DNA from: Microcaldota archaeon
Lineage (GTDB): Archaea; Micrarchaeota; Micrarchaeia; Micrarchaeales; CABMGC01
Assembly (NCBI GenBank): GCA_027328265.1
Contig: DAHVVD010000022.1
Span: 1-15,452 of the forward strand
Reading direction: 5' to 3'
DNA: 15,452 nucleotides
Shown: one piece after another, positions 6,362 to 13,986 of the stretch
Numbering within the stretch: position 1 is the stretch's first letter
Layout of the letters: each line of letters opens with the position of its first letter
The notes under the pieces: generated by a model
Seen by the model: only the letters and a program-made list of their open reading frames with translations
Told to the model about the DNA's origin: nothing
The model's database searches: none
Program-made: the position numbers and the translations under genes

Positions 6362-7825
6362 ATGGCTAAGCAACCGGAAAAAACAGCGGAGACGCAGAGA
6401 AGACTAATGGCGCCAATAACAACAATCATACTTATAGCATGCATACTTTCGCTCGCATTTCTCTATGTAAGCGGCATTGCGCTTTACATAAGCGTGCCGC
6501 TGGCCCTTCTAGCGCTAGTAGTGACAGGCATCATCATCTCCAACACTAACGGCCTGCCTGGCTCCTACGGTCTCTACATGCTAGGCGGCAGGAGGGGCAT
6601 AGGCACTGTCGAATGGCTCTCGAAGAGGAACAAAAAGGCTTGGAGATTCTTCACCGAATGGGGAATCGTGATGGGATTCGGAATCCTGGCCTACTTCATC
6701 CTCAGGAGAAGGATAAGCATGAAGATGATGGCCTTCGGCATCGCGTCATTGATTTTAATGATGGTTACCGTGCTGCCCAATCTCTTTCTCTCAATCCAAT
6801 TCATCAAGATACCTGGAGTCAATTCACTTGCATACGCAAGCGTGCCATTCCAGGGTATCTCCATCTCGTACTCGCCAATACTTTACATAATAAGCATAGC
6901 AGCAGGCTCTTTGGGATTCATGTTATCTCTCATAATCGGCGCAGCAGCCCAGATATTAGCAGGAGTAGGCATGGCGCTTTACGGCATAGCGATAGGCCAT
7001 CCCAACACCAGCCAGCTCAGCCAGCAGATACCTGGCCTTGTGCCTGTTATACCAGGCATAACAATTCCTCTCTTCGCAGGCATTTTGTCGCTCGCATTGC
7101 TCCTCGTGGTACATGAATTCTCGCACGGCGTCATGGCACGCATGGCCAAGGTAAAGATCAAGCAGATAGGGCTTATACTCTTCGGGATAATCCCCATAGG
7201 CGCGTTCGTCGAGCCTGATGAGAAGGCAGTGGCAAAGCTCAAGCCAGATACCCAGACCGAGATCTTCATAGCAGGCATCTCAGCCAACTTCCTCTTCTCC
7301 TTCATCTTCTTCATGCTTACCGCATTCATGGCGGTTTTCGTGATGCCAGCCTTCTTCAGGCAGGGAATCGTTGTCTCTAGTCTTCTGCCCGGCTATCCAG
7401 CATATAACGTGATAGCGCCTGGCTCAATAATTCTCTCATGGAACGGCCATCAAGTTAGCAACATCACCAGCCTGACAGCCGCAACTGCCAAAGACGGCCC
7501 CTACTCTAACATCTCAGTCATGACGAACAAGGGTTCCAACTTCTTCCATACAAACGCTACCGGAAGGATAGGAGTCGAGTTGAGCCAGGCATCAATACCA
7601 AGAAGCACAGGGTTGCAGAACGGCTTCGTTAACTTTCTTTACGCCTTTGTCGTTCTCTCCTTCGCGCTCAACTTCCTTGCAGCAACGATAAACCTTCTTC
7701 CAGTCCCAGCATTCGACGGATGGCGCATCTACAAGAACAAGTTCAGCAAAAAGGTCCTAATCGTATTTGCAGTGCTGATAGTGGCATCACTTCTTGTTCT
7801 CGCGCTGCCATGGATCTGGGCTTAG
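6362..7825 (+). CDS. Membrane-embedded metalloprotease, site-2 protease family (M50)
   Basis: 487 residues from the ATG at 6362; an upstream TTG at 6320 is unlikely because the TATA box lies between them. It has many hydrophobic segments: two near residues 18-60, others near 100-150, a long set through 240, and C-terminal ones. The zinc site is HEFSH (His251, Glu252, His255), and the second conserved motif NLLPVPAFDG (Asn444 to Asp452) supplies the third ligand Asp452. Between them, residues about 340-400 (GYPAYNVIAPGSIILSWNGHQV) look like a PDZ-type domain, as in many archaeal and bacterial family members. Such proteases cut transmembrane substrates within the membrane; the substrate is unknown. 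The stop directly touches the stop of carS on the other strand. Confidence 0.93.
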   Translation: MAKQPEKTAETQRRLMAPITTIILIACILSLAFLYVSGIALYISVPLALLALVVTGIIISNTNGLPGSYGLYMLGGRRGIGTVEWLSKRNKKAWRFFTEWGIVMGFGILAYFILRRRISMKMMAFGIASLILMMVTVLPNLFLSIQFIKIPGVNSLAYASVPFQGISISYSPILYIISIAAGSLGFMLSLIIGAAAQILAGVGMALYGIAIGHPNTSQLSQQIPGLVPVIPGITIPLFAGILSLALLLVVHEFSHGVMARMAKVKIKQIGLILFGIIPIGAFVEPDEKAVAKLKPDTQTEIFIAGISANFLFSFIFFMLTAFMAVFVMPAFFRQGIVVSSLLPGYPAYNVIAPGSIILSWNGHQVSNITSLTAATAKDGPYSNISVMTNKGSNFFHTNATGRIGVELSQASIPRSTGLQNGFVNFLYAFVVLSFALNFLAATINLLPVPAFDGWRIYKNKFSKKVLIVFAVLIVASLLVLALPWIWA

Positions 7826-8347
7826 CTACCACGGTACTTTCTTGAGCCTCATCTTGTGGGCATAATGATTTGTAAGGGCATGCAGTGCTCCTGTGAGTAT
7901 CAAGAGGAAGATAATCCCAAATAGGCTTGGCGTGTGCCCAAGTGGGACTGCAAAAATAAGAGCCAATATCAGGAAAGGATACTGGTCTAGCAGGAATACC
8001 TTCGAACCCTCCTTAAATCCTACCCTCCTTTTTACAAAACTGCCCAACAGGTCGCCAAACATCGTCCCTATCGTGAGCAAGATGCCTACAGGAAGCATGT
8101 AACTTATAGCGAAAGATTCGAGGAATGCGATGATAAAACCAGAGAGAAGCCCGGCGACAAGCCCCCTTATTGTCTTGTGGTCTCCGAATATCCTCCTGCC
8201 TCCAATTTTCTTGCCTAAGTCAAGCGGCTTGCCCCCTCCGAAGATGACCGGAGAGCCGTTTGCGACATACGCCGGAAATATGTAGATGATAGGATAGATA
8301 ACTATCGACCAGAGAATTAACCAGAGACTCGTCGGCAAGAAAAGCAC
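7826..8347 (-). CDS. carS: CDP-archaeol synthase
   Basis: 173 residues, the usual length. It is an integral membrane enzyme that transfers CMP from CTP to unsaturated archaetidic acid, giving CDP-archaeol for polar head-group attachment. It shows about five hydrophobic segments, and between them the conserved loops GGGKPLDLGKKIGGRR, GDHKTIRG (Asp56-Gly62) and GDLLGSFVKRR (Asp99, Lys106-Arg108), followed by LLDQYPF. The start is GTG at 8347, immediately after the alaS stop codon. It is supported by GAGGT in the alaS end (8352-8356), four bases upstream, an archaeal Shine-Dalgarno match. It is the last gene of the nuclease-alaS-carS run, and CarS is a strong indicator of an archaeal genome. Confidence 0.95.
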   Translation of the reverse strand: MLFLPTSLWLILWSIVIYPIIYIFPAYVANGSPVIFGGGKPLDLGKKIGGRRIFGDHKTIRGLVAGLLSGFIIAFLESFAISYMLPVGILLTIGTMFGDLLGSFVKRRVGFKEGSKVFLLDQYPFLILALIFAVPLGHTPSLFGIIFLLILTGALHALTNHYAHKMRLKKVPW

Positions 8348-11029
8348 CTATACCTCAATACCCTCTGCTATGCTTTCAGATCCTCCGCCCCTGAACTTCC
8401 CTCCAAGGGCATTCTTCGCAAATTCCATTGCGTTCTTCTTGTAGTCCTTGCCTCTTATGCAGACTACCTCTCCCTTCTTGTTTTTCGCAAGTACGATAAC
8501 TGAGCCGTGCTTCGCTGTAATATGTGAGATTATCCTTCGCATCACAACACGCGGCTCTTCTATCTCTATAACCATCTCGTTCTTTCCCTTCCCGTGCTTC
8601 GAGTAAATCTCATCAGCCATTATCTCTGCTAGTTTCTCCTCTTTCTCTGCCACGCTCTTGCGAAAAGTCTCGTTGTCGGCTTTGAGCTTTGCAGCTTTCT
8701 CGGCAACCCCGAAAAGATCGGAGTTCAGCGCTCCTGCTGCAAGTCCGAGTTCTCTCTGCTCCTTTCTGAAATAGTCAAGAGCGGCATTTCCAGCAGCGAA
8801 TTCTATCCTATCAACTCCATCGTGTATCCTTGAAGAGCCTATTATTTTCATAGAACCTATCGCATATTCCATTCCTGCAACATGAAGTCCACCGCAGGCC
8901 TCAGCGTCTATTAGCTTGCCTTCCATGTCTCGTATTATGACCATGCGCATCTTCTTCGTTGGCATGCCATGGCCCTGGTAAATGGAGAATCCGAATTTCC
9001 TTTCAGCTTCACCTCGCTCCATCTGTTCTATGCTGACCTTTATGCCCTTGAGTATCGCGTTGTTTACAAATCTCTCCATATCCAGCAGTTGCTCATCGTC
9101 AAGTTTCTCGTAGTGTGCGACGTCTATGTGGGCTTTGTCCTCAGACTTCCTTGTGCCTTCCTGCCATGCATGCTTGCCCAGTATCTTCCTTGCAGCTGCG
9201 CTCATCAGGTGCGTTGAGGTATGGTGGGCCATCAGTCGAGCGCGCCTCTCCCTGTCCACCTCACATATGACTTCGCTTCCTTCCTTCATGTCTTCCATTC
9301 TGCCGGCGTTGTCCTTCATCACGTGCACAATAACGTCGCCAACCCTCTGCACATCGACCACTTCGTGGCCATTTATTTTTCCGTGGTCTGCCTCCTGCCC
9401 GCCTCCTTCAGGATAGAATGGCGTCGAATCGAGTACAACATAATTTCCATCCACCTTGAGAACCTTCGATTGCGATTCTGTATCAAGCCTATAATACAAC
9501 TGCTCAGTCTTCGGCAGTTTCTCCGTCGGCATGCCTATCTTCTCAGCTTTTTTCCTCTCCCTGAAGTCGCTTTTTATTATATCCTCATACGCACCCTCAG
9601 GAAGCTCTATGGCTTTGCCGCTCTTGTCAGCCACTGAAGAAATGAGTTCAGGAGTCACGCCGTTGCTTTCGTAGAGCACGCGCAACTCCTCCCTGCTTAT
9701 CTTCTGCTTCTTCTGTATTATGCTGTTTATTATCTTGCTCGCGTTCTCTACACTTCTCGAATACCTTCCCGATTCCACATCAATTATCTTTGAAAGGGTG
9801 ACAAGGCTTTCCTTCAGTTCAGGGTATAACCCTTTAAGTTCCTCTGCCTGCATCTCAGCGATCTCCATTATGCCTATGCCCATCTTGTACTCGTTCATGA
9901 AGCCCAGAACTCTCCTAAGTATCACCCTAAGGTTGTAGCCGCCACCTATGTTCGAAGGCAATGCGCCGTCAGATATTGCGAAGAGTAGGGTTCTCACATG
10001 ATCGAGAGTGGCGTAGAAGGCCTGGGTTGGTCTTATCTTTCCATTGTACTCCTTTTCGCTCAGTCCAGCCTTCTTCAGTATCTCTTCCACCTTCTTCTTG
10101 TAGCCCTTCTGCTCAGTCATGTCAAGCTCGCTGGCATACATGGCGAACTTCTTGAAGTGCTCCCTCTCCATCTTAAATGCCAGCTTGCTCTTCGACTTCT
10201 CTATTATCTCGTGGAAGACTGCATCGTAGGCATTGTCGAATCCCGTGTAGAACCAGAGGAGCCTCTCGAATCCCCAACCAACGTCGACGACTTTCCTTTC
10301 CAATTCCCTTGCCTTTCCGTTCACGCTCTCGAACTGGGTGAAGACGCTGTTCACTATCTCTAAGCCATTTGCGAAGCTCTCGAGCGAAGGCCCGAACTCC
10401 GAGAAGTCTCCCATCGCCCAGACGTCCTCGTTGTAGACGAGGCTCTCCTTCTTGACTCCCATGACTTTTGTGAGGAAGTTGTAGTTCAGCTCTATGGCGG
10501 TGTCGCGCCAGTACCCAGCGTCGGGATAGTCAAAGGCATGCTGGCCCGCCATCATGAAACCCGTGAAATGCCTGCCTGTCACGCCAACATTCTCTATGTC
10601 AGGGAACCTGAGGCAGATCTGCGGGACAACAAGCGGGTTAGAGGGATACTCGAAGCCCATTGCGCCGTTTTCTATACGCTGGAAGTCCTGTATGCTCGCT
10701 ATTGTGAAGTAGAGGTCCTGCCTCCACCTGCTTACTACCGGATACTTCTCTATGACTGAATGTCCGTTCTTCTTGAAGAACTCGGCGAACTTTTTCCAGA
10801 ACTCGACATAGCCCATGCTCCTTGGCTTGCTCCTGAAGAAGGTGTATGGCGTATGGGAAGAGTCTTCGCATGTCCCCCTTTTCTCTATGCTCCAGAAATT
10901 CTTGCCGCATATTTTGCATTTTCTTCTCTCAAAGCCCTCATCATCGAAGGTCTTCACCTGGTAGTATTTCTTGTAGTCCTTTGAGAATTCATTCAAGAGG
11001 TCAGGCTTGCTAAGCTTCCAGTTGTTCAT
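8348..11029 (-). CDS. alaS: Alanyl-tRNA synthetase, archaeal type
   Basis: 893 residues, full length. The archaeal N-terminal extension has a zinc-like site (Cys38, Cys41, Cys54, His59). Next comes the class II catalytic domain (FRSKPRSMGYVEFWKKFAEFF, then RWRQDLYFTIASIQDFQ, VGVTGRHFTGFMMAGQHAF and GWGFERLLWFYTG), then a tRNA-recognition part. The editing domain begins near STPFYPEGGGQEADHG, has HxxxH at His603/His607 and Cys712/His716 (CGGLH), and deacylates Ser- or Gly-tRNA-Ala. The C-Ala domain ends with GGKFRGGGSESIAEG. The ATG at 11029 follows the nuclease stop by four bases. No frameshift is visible and all key residues are present. Confidence 0.98.
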   Translation of the reverse strand: MNNWKLSKPDLLNEFSKDYKKYYQVKTFDDEGFERRKCKICGKNFWSIEKRGTCEDSSHTPYTFFRSKPRSMGYVEFWKKFAEFFKKNGHSVIEKYPVVSRWRQDLYFTIASIQDFQRIENGAMGFEYPSNPLVVPQICLRFPDIENVGVTGRHFTGFMMAGQHAFDYPDAGYWRDTAIELNYNFLTKVMGVKKESLVYNEDVWAMGDFSEFGPSLESFANGLEIVNSVFTQFESVNGKARELERKVVDVGWGFERLLWFYTGFDNAYDAVFHEIIEKSKSKLAFKMEREHFKKFAMYASELDMTEQKGYKKKVEEILKKAGLSEKEYNGKIRPTQAFYATLDHVRTLLFAISDGALPSNIGGGYNLRVILRRVLGFMNEYKMGIGIMEIAEMQAEELKGLYPELKESLVTLSKIIDVESGRYSRSVENASKIINSIIQKKQKISREELRVLYESNGVTPELISSVADKSGKAIELPEGAYEDIIKSDFRERKKAEKIGMPTEKLPKTEQLYYRLDTESQSKVLKVDGNYVVLDSTPFYPEGGGQEADHGKINGHEVVDVQRVGDVIVHVMKDNAGRMEDMKEGSEVICEVDRERRARLMAHHTSTHLMSAAARKILGKHAWQEGTRKSEDKAHIDVAHYEKLDDEQLLDMERFVNNAILKGIKVSIEQMERGEAERKFGFSIYQGHGMPTKKMRMVIIRDMEGKLIDAEACGGLHVAGMEYAIGSMKIIGSSRIHDGVDRIEFAAGNAALDYFRKEQRELGLAAGALNSDLFGVAEKAAKLKADNETFRKSVAEKEEKLAEIMADEIYSKHGKGKNEMVIEIEEPRVVMRRIISHITAKHGSVIVLAKNKKGEVVCIRGKDYKKNAMEFAKNALGGKFRGGGSESIAEGIEV
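8352..8356 (-). promoter_or_regulatory. Shine-Dalgarno site of carS
   Basis: GAGGT lies in the last codons of alaS, four bases before the carS GTG. It decides the start codon and suggests that carS is translated from an internal position of the operon mRNA. Confidence 0.55.
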
Positions 11030-11033
11030 AGGC

Positions 11034-11900
11034 TCACTTTCCCCACCAGACAGTGCACTGCTTGCCGAAGAACTTGCACATCTTGCACTTCCATTTCTCC
11101 GACTCAGGCACAGGCTGCGCCTCGCGCTCGCCTGTCCAATATCTCATCGCATATTTTATCCATTCATCTGTCTCTTCGCTATTGTAGTTTATCTTCATCT
11201 CTGAGATCATCTGCCCGCTGCCCCTTTCGAAATATCTTATCTCCAGAGTGCTGCTTACAGGGGGAAGGGAGGCAAGATCCCCGAACATTACCTTGCAGAT
11301 CTGCCTCAGTGTCATAAGCTCCTTCCTGACGCCTATGCTTTCCAGTCCCTTCACAAATTCTTTTGAGAGAACCATGCTCTCTAGCCCGTAGGCGTTGGCG
11401 AAGTTGTCGAAAGTGTATCTGTTCGAAGCCATGTCATCGAGCAACTTCTTGTAGAGCGAGACTTGTATCATGTCAGGTTTAGCCCTCACGCTCTGCGAGC
11501 CGCTGTATCCACTGAGCGTCTTGTCCTCTATTATAGTAACCTTGTGCTCATGCATCTTCAGCTCGTCTATCTGTCCAGATATCCTGAATCCATTTAGGGA
11601 ACCGTAGACCTTAAGCTCCCTGCATACTCCGTTCCTTGCCAGCGACGCCAGAGAGGTGCAGTTCTCGTATGCACCCTTGTAGATCCTGTCAGGCCAAGTG
11701 TATGGCTCGACAGTAAGTGGTACAAAGACCTCTGCCTTCTTGACCTCGTGGAATGCAGCGCCCTTCTCCATTGCAGGAGTTGGCATGGGATTCATGATGT
11801 AGAGCTCCATCTGCTTCTCGCACCAGGCCTGGTTCGCTATGTCCTTTGCGCTTATGCTGTTCTTGCCAAGCCGCTGCAGCGCACTCTGCCTCCCTGCCAT
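11034..11900 (-). CDS. PD-(D/E)XK exonuclease with Fe-S cluster cysteines, EXO5/Cas4-like
   Basis: 288 residues from the ATG at 11900. N-terminal Cys27 (QAWCEKQMEL) and C-terminal Cys272, Cys275 and Cys282 (CKMCKFFGKQC) form the one-plus-three cysteine arrangement of 4Fe-4S nucleases (Cas4, AddB, Dna2, EXO5). The nuclease core is GAAFHEV (His51), RELKV (Glu95), GQIDEL (Asp112) and IIEDKT (Glu125, Lys127). It is thus probably a single-strand-specific DNA exonuclease in repair. There is no cas1, cas2 or repeat array nearby, so I favour EXO5-type over CRISPR Cas4. It is the first gene of a tight run with alaS (4-base gap) and carS. A candidate C/D sRNA lies just upstream in its probable leader. 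Confidence 0.87.
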   Translation of the reverse strand: MAGRQSALQRLGKNSISAKDIANQAWCEKQMELYIMNPMPTPAMEKGAAFHEVKKAEVFVPLTVEPYTWPDRIYKGAYENCTSLASLARNGVCRELKVYGSLNGFRISGQIDELKMHEHKVTIIEDKTLSGYSGSQSVRAKPDMIQVSLYKKLLDDMASNRYTFDNFANAYGLESMVLSKEFVKGLESIGVRKELMTLRQICKVMFGDLASLPPVSSTLEIRYFERGSGQMISEMKINYNSEETDEWIKYAMRYWTGEREAQPVPESEKWKCKMCKFFGKQCTVWWGK

Positions 11901-11918
11901 AAAAAAACCGTGACCATA

Positions 11919-11974
11919 TCAGACCGCCTACCTATCGTCATCGCAAAAGCTCAGCGATCACCTAATGTCATCAC
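11919..11974 (-). ncRNA. Candidate C/D box sRNA (2'-O-methylation guide)
   Basis: Read on the minus strand, the order is C box GTGATGA (11974-11968), 13-base guide, D' box CTGA (11954-11951), 6-base spacer, C' box GCGATGA (11944-11938, one base off consensus), 15-base guide, D box CTGA (11922-11919). Order, polarity and total length (56 bases) match archaeal C/D sRNAs, whose guides are usually about 12 bases. A TATA-like TTATTAATG around 12000 on this strand would place the start near the C box. It ends 18 bases before the EXO5-like ATG. No terminal stem is visible and box motifs are short, so chance is possible. Confidence 0.45.
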
Positions 11975-11980
11975 ATACCC

Positions 11981-11987
11981 TTTTATT
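11981..11987 (+). promoter_or_regulatory. TATA-like box of the HAD hydrolase
   Basis: CCTTTTATTC lies with its centre about 26 bases before the ATG at 12010. This supports that ATG as a leaderless start instead of the upstream in-frame ATG at 11965. Confidence 0.4.
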
Positions 11988-12009
11988 CATTGATAACATT
12001 AATAACCCT

Positions 12010-12636
12010 ATGTCCATCGACGACTACGAGCTTTTCATCTTCGACTGGGACGGCACTCTCAGCACGTCAACATTCATAGTGCAGGTATCAAATCTCATCA
12101 GGCACAGGTATAGGAAAGGCCACATAGAGAAGCACAAGGAAGAGTACATATCGCGAGCGGAGCGGAGGATGAAGAGCAGCGCGTGGAGGAACGAGGTCTA
12201 TGCATTCCTCTACGACCTTTACTCCGCTGTCTTTGTGCCCAGGCTCAAACCAAATTCGATAGAGATATTGGACTTGCTCAGAAAGAGGAAGAAGAAGGTG
12301 GCTATTTTCAGCGACTCGGAGAGTTACCGGTTAATGCAGGAAGCAAGGCAGCTGAAGGTTCTCGACCACGTAGATTTCATACTGAGCGCAAGCTCGATAG
12401 GCTACTACAAGCCGAATCCCACCGGCCTGATGCTTATAGCTGACAAGTACAGAATACCAAAGAAGAGGTGCATCTACATAGGCGACATGCCTACTGATGT
12501 AATCACAGCGAAGTTCGCCGGAATGACATCGTGCGCGGTGGGCGACGGACTTGCACCCTATGTAAGTCTAAAAGAGGCAGGCCCGAATTACATCTACAGA
12601 TCTATAGGACAGATGCTAAGGGAAATCTCGAGTTGA
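12010..12636 (+). CDS. HAD-superfamily phosphatase
   Basis: 208 residues from the ATG at 12010; an in-frame ATG at 11965 would add 15 residues that do not fit the family start. HAD motif I is FDWDGT (nucleophile Asp12, acid Asp14), motif II Ser101 (IFSDSE), motif III Lys134 (YYKPNP), and motif IV GDMPTD (Asp159, Asp163). A helical cap of about 70 residues sits between motif I and II (basic, charged: HRYRKGHIEKHKEEYISRAERR). The layout resembles the phosphoglycolate/pyrophosphatase-like group; the substrate cannot be named. It is divergent from the EXO5-alaS-carS run and overlaps the alpha/beta hydrolase gene by 35 bases at its end. Confidence 0.9.
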   Translation: MSIDDYELFIFDWDGTLSTSTFIVQVSNLIRHRYRKGHIEKHKEEYISRAERRMKSSAWRNEVYAFLYDLYSAVFVPRLKPNSIEILDLLRKRKKKVAIFSDSESYRLMQEARQLKVLDHVDFILSASSIGYYKPNPTGLMLIADKYRIPKKRCIYIGDMPTDVITAKFAGMTSCAVGDGLAPYVSLKEAGPNYIYRSIGQMLREISS

Positions 12637-13534
12637 GTTCCAGTATCCCGGTTGGAAGAGCCTTTCCTGAACGGAGGTTAAGAGCCCATTTGGACGCGAA
12701 TCCAGCAAGGAAATCCTCTCTGCCGCTGAAAGAGTGGTCGGCATCGTCAACCACTACTCCCAAGAATGATTTTGAATTATTTTTCCTCTTGAGTATCTCC
12801 ATATACTCTACCACTGGCTTGCACGCATACTCCTCCCTGCTTCCGAAGACAGCACAGACAGGTACCTTTACGGATGAGAACCCGTGCATTTTTCCGTCGT
12901 AGTTGAAGACTCTTGCTTCCTGGTTTCTAAGATCAGCAAGGGAGAGGAAGCGCCTTGGCGAGAAATGGGAAGGCATCAAGTGTGTGACAGTATCCCCATG
13001 GCCTTTCTTTACGAGTGCTTTCGCAAGCCTTATCTTTGCTGCAAATCCGCTTCCAAGCTCCTTACGGTATATCGCATAGTCGTCAGCAGGCGCAAGTAGG
13101 AGTACTCCTATCACCTCCCTCCTTTTCTTTTTGTATTGATAGTATGTAACCTTCTGGCAGCCTGTGCTGTGGCCAACCAGCACGAACTTCTTAAAGCCCA
13201 TCTGCTTCAACGCAACGATAGCAGCATCTATGTCAAAGACCGAATCCTCGAACCTCTCCAGGTCTGTGCCGGCTATGAGCCTCTCTCCCCTTCCTTTCTT
13301 CAGCACCGCAACGGCGTCATGCCCCCTTGTGTTCAGTATGAAAACAGGAACCCCGTTTCTGGAGAGTTTTCTGGCGAGCGAAAATGGAAGAGTGCTCCTG
13401 TAGAAGTTGCCGAACATGCCATGCACGTATATCATGCAGGCCTCGCTCCTCGTCCCTATGAGAAAGCCCTCAATCCTCACCTTATCCCTAGTCTGTAACC
13501 TGACAAGCCTTCCCTCGACAGTTTCTATCTCCAT
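12602..13534 (-). CDS. Alpha/beta hydrolase, DUF1749-like
   Basis: 310 residues from the ATG at 13534. The frame stays open to 13705 but this would cross the divergent TRAM gene, and a TTTATAAA box sits 29 bases before 13534. The fold begins with two strands (VEGRLVRLQTRDKVRIEGFLIG), the oxyanion turn YVHGMFGNFYRST, nucleophile elbow GHSTGC (Ser123), the strand VIGVLLLAPADD, and the catalytic His267 in DDADHSF. The GHSTG-C-Q elbow with a following tyrosine-rich helix resembles the DUF1749 group of serine hydrolases (from memory). The expected acid after beta-7 is unclear: VFGSREEYA has Glu where Asp is usual. The substrate is unknown. The last 35 bases overlap the HAD gene on the other strand. 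Confidence 0.85.
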   Translation of the reverse strand: MEIETVEGRLVRLQTRDKVRIEGFLIGTRSEACMIYVHGMFGNFYRSTLPFSLARKLSRNGVPVFILNTRGHDAVAVLKKGRGERLIAGTDLERFEDSVFDIDAAIVALKQMGFKKFVLVGHSTGCQKVTYYQYKKKRREVIGVLLLAPADDYAIYRKELGSGFAAKIRLAKALVKKGHGDTVTHLMPSHFSPRRFLSLADLRNQEARVFNYDGKMHGFSSVKVPVCAVFGSREEYACKPVVEYMEILKRKNNSKSFLGVVVDDADHSFSGREDFLAGFASKWALNLRSGKALPTGILELNSRFPLASVL

Positions 13535-13559
13535 ACTATCAACAATCACGGACGATACC

Positions 13560-13567
13560 TTTATAAA
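13560..13567 (-). promoter_or_regulatory. TATA box of the alpha/beta hydrolase
   Basis: The minus strand reads TTTATAAAGG, centred 29 bases before the ATG at 13534. This rejects the longer upstream frame that would invade the TRAM gene. Confidence 0.55.
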
Positions 13568-13580
13568 TGAGTAATCACTA

Positions 13581-13588
13581 AATATAAT
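13581..13588 (+). promoter_or_regulatory. TATA-like box of the TRAM gene
   Basis: AATATAAT would start transcription near 13611, leaving a leader of about 33 bases that contains GAGG at 13632-13635, eight bases before the ATG. Unlike most neighbours this gene appears to use a leader with a ribosome-binding site. Confidence 0.4.
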
Positions 13589-13643
13589 TATGTAGTAAAG
13601 CACAGGCTGAAAAGCTAAAGCTGATCCTACAGAGGAAAACAAA

Positions 13644-13907
13644 ATGTCAAGAGAATTCGGAGAAGACAGCGGAGACAGAGGGGACAGAAGGTCCGGACCA
13701 GGCATGAAGCCAAACTACTTCCTGCCAAAGCCTGTAAAGGTTGGTGACGAGATCGACCTGACCATAGAAGCAGTAGCTTCTAAGGGCGACGGAATAGCAA
13801 AGAAAGACGGATACGTCATCTTTGTTGCCGGAGCAAAGCAGGGAGACTCTGTCAAGGTAAGGATATCCGACGTAAGAGCGAGATTCGCAATCGGAGAGAA
13901 GATCTAA
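13644..13907 (+). CDS. Small TRAM-domain protein
   Basis: 87 residues. The first 28 are charged and Gly/Arg/Asp-rich (disordered). Residues about 30-87 form a TRAM domain: VKVGDEIDLTIEAVASKGDGIAK, then DGYVIFVAGAKQGDSVKVRI and a final FAIGEKI. It is the common archaeal stand-alone version of the RNA-binding beta barrel. Such proteins are abundant in some archaea and have been linked to RNA-chaperone or cold-shock-like functions; which applies here is unknown. The start has a GAGG site eight bases before it. It is transcribed away from the hydrolase and ends before a T-rich terminator. Confidence 0.92.
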   Translation: MSREFGEDSGDRGDRRSGPGMKPNYFLPKPVKVGDEIDLTIEAVASKGDGIAKKDGYVIFVAGAKQGDSVKVRISDVRARFAIGEKI

Positions 13908-13935
13908 AGCCAGGAAAAGGCAGACGGAATTAGGT

Positions 13936-13969
13936 ATTTTATTTATTTTTCTATTCCTTCTTTTTTATT
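13936..13969 (+). terminator. T-rich terminator after the TRAM gene
   Basis: The plus strand contains ATTTTATTTATTTTT and CTTCTTTTTTATTC with no stem before them. This is the intrinsic terminator style of archaea, and it lies 28 bases after the TRAM stop. Confidence 0.55.
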
Positions 13970-13986
13970 CTAGTTAGCTTAGCGGC

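Noticed and set aside
11034..11900. CRISPR-associated Cas4
   Set aside because: No cas1/cas2, no repeat array in the window; gene sits in a housekeeping operon, so the EXO5-like reading is simpler.
13600..13630. Short hairpin-like GCTGAAAAGC and CTGA strings in the TRAM leader, considered as an RNA element
   Set aside because: Three to four pairs only and no matching C box; too weak to call.
13535..13705. N-terminal extension of the alpha/beta hydrolase rich in Ser/Pro/Leu
   Set aside because: It would overlap the divergent TRAM gene and its promoter; a TATA box at 13560-13567 fits the internal ATG at 13534.
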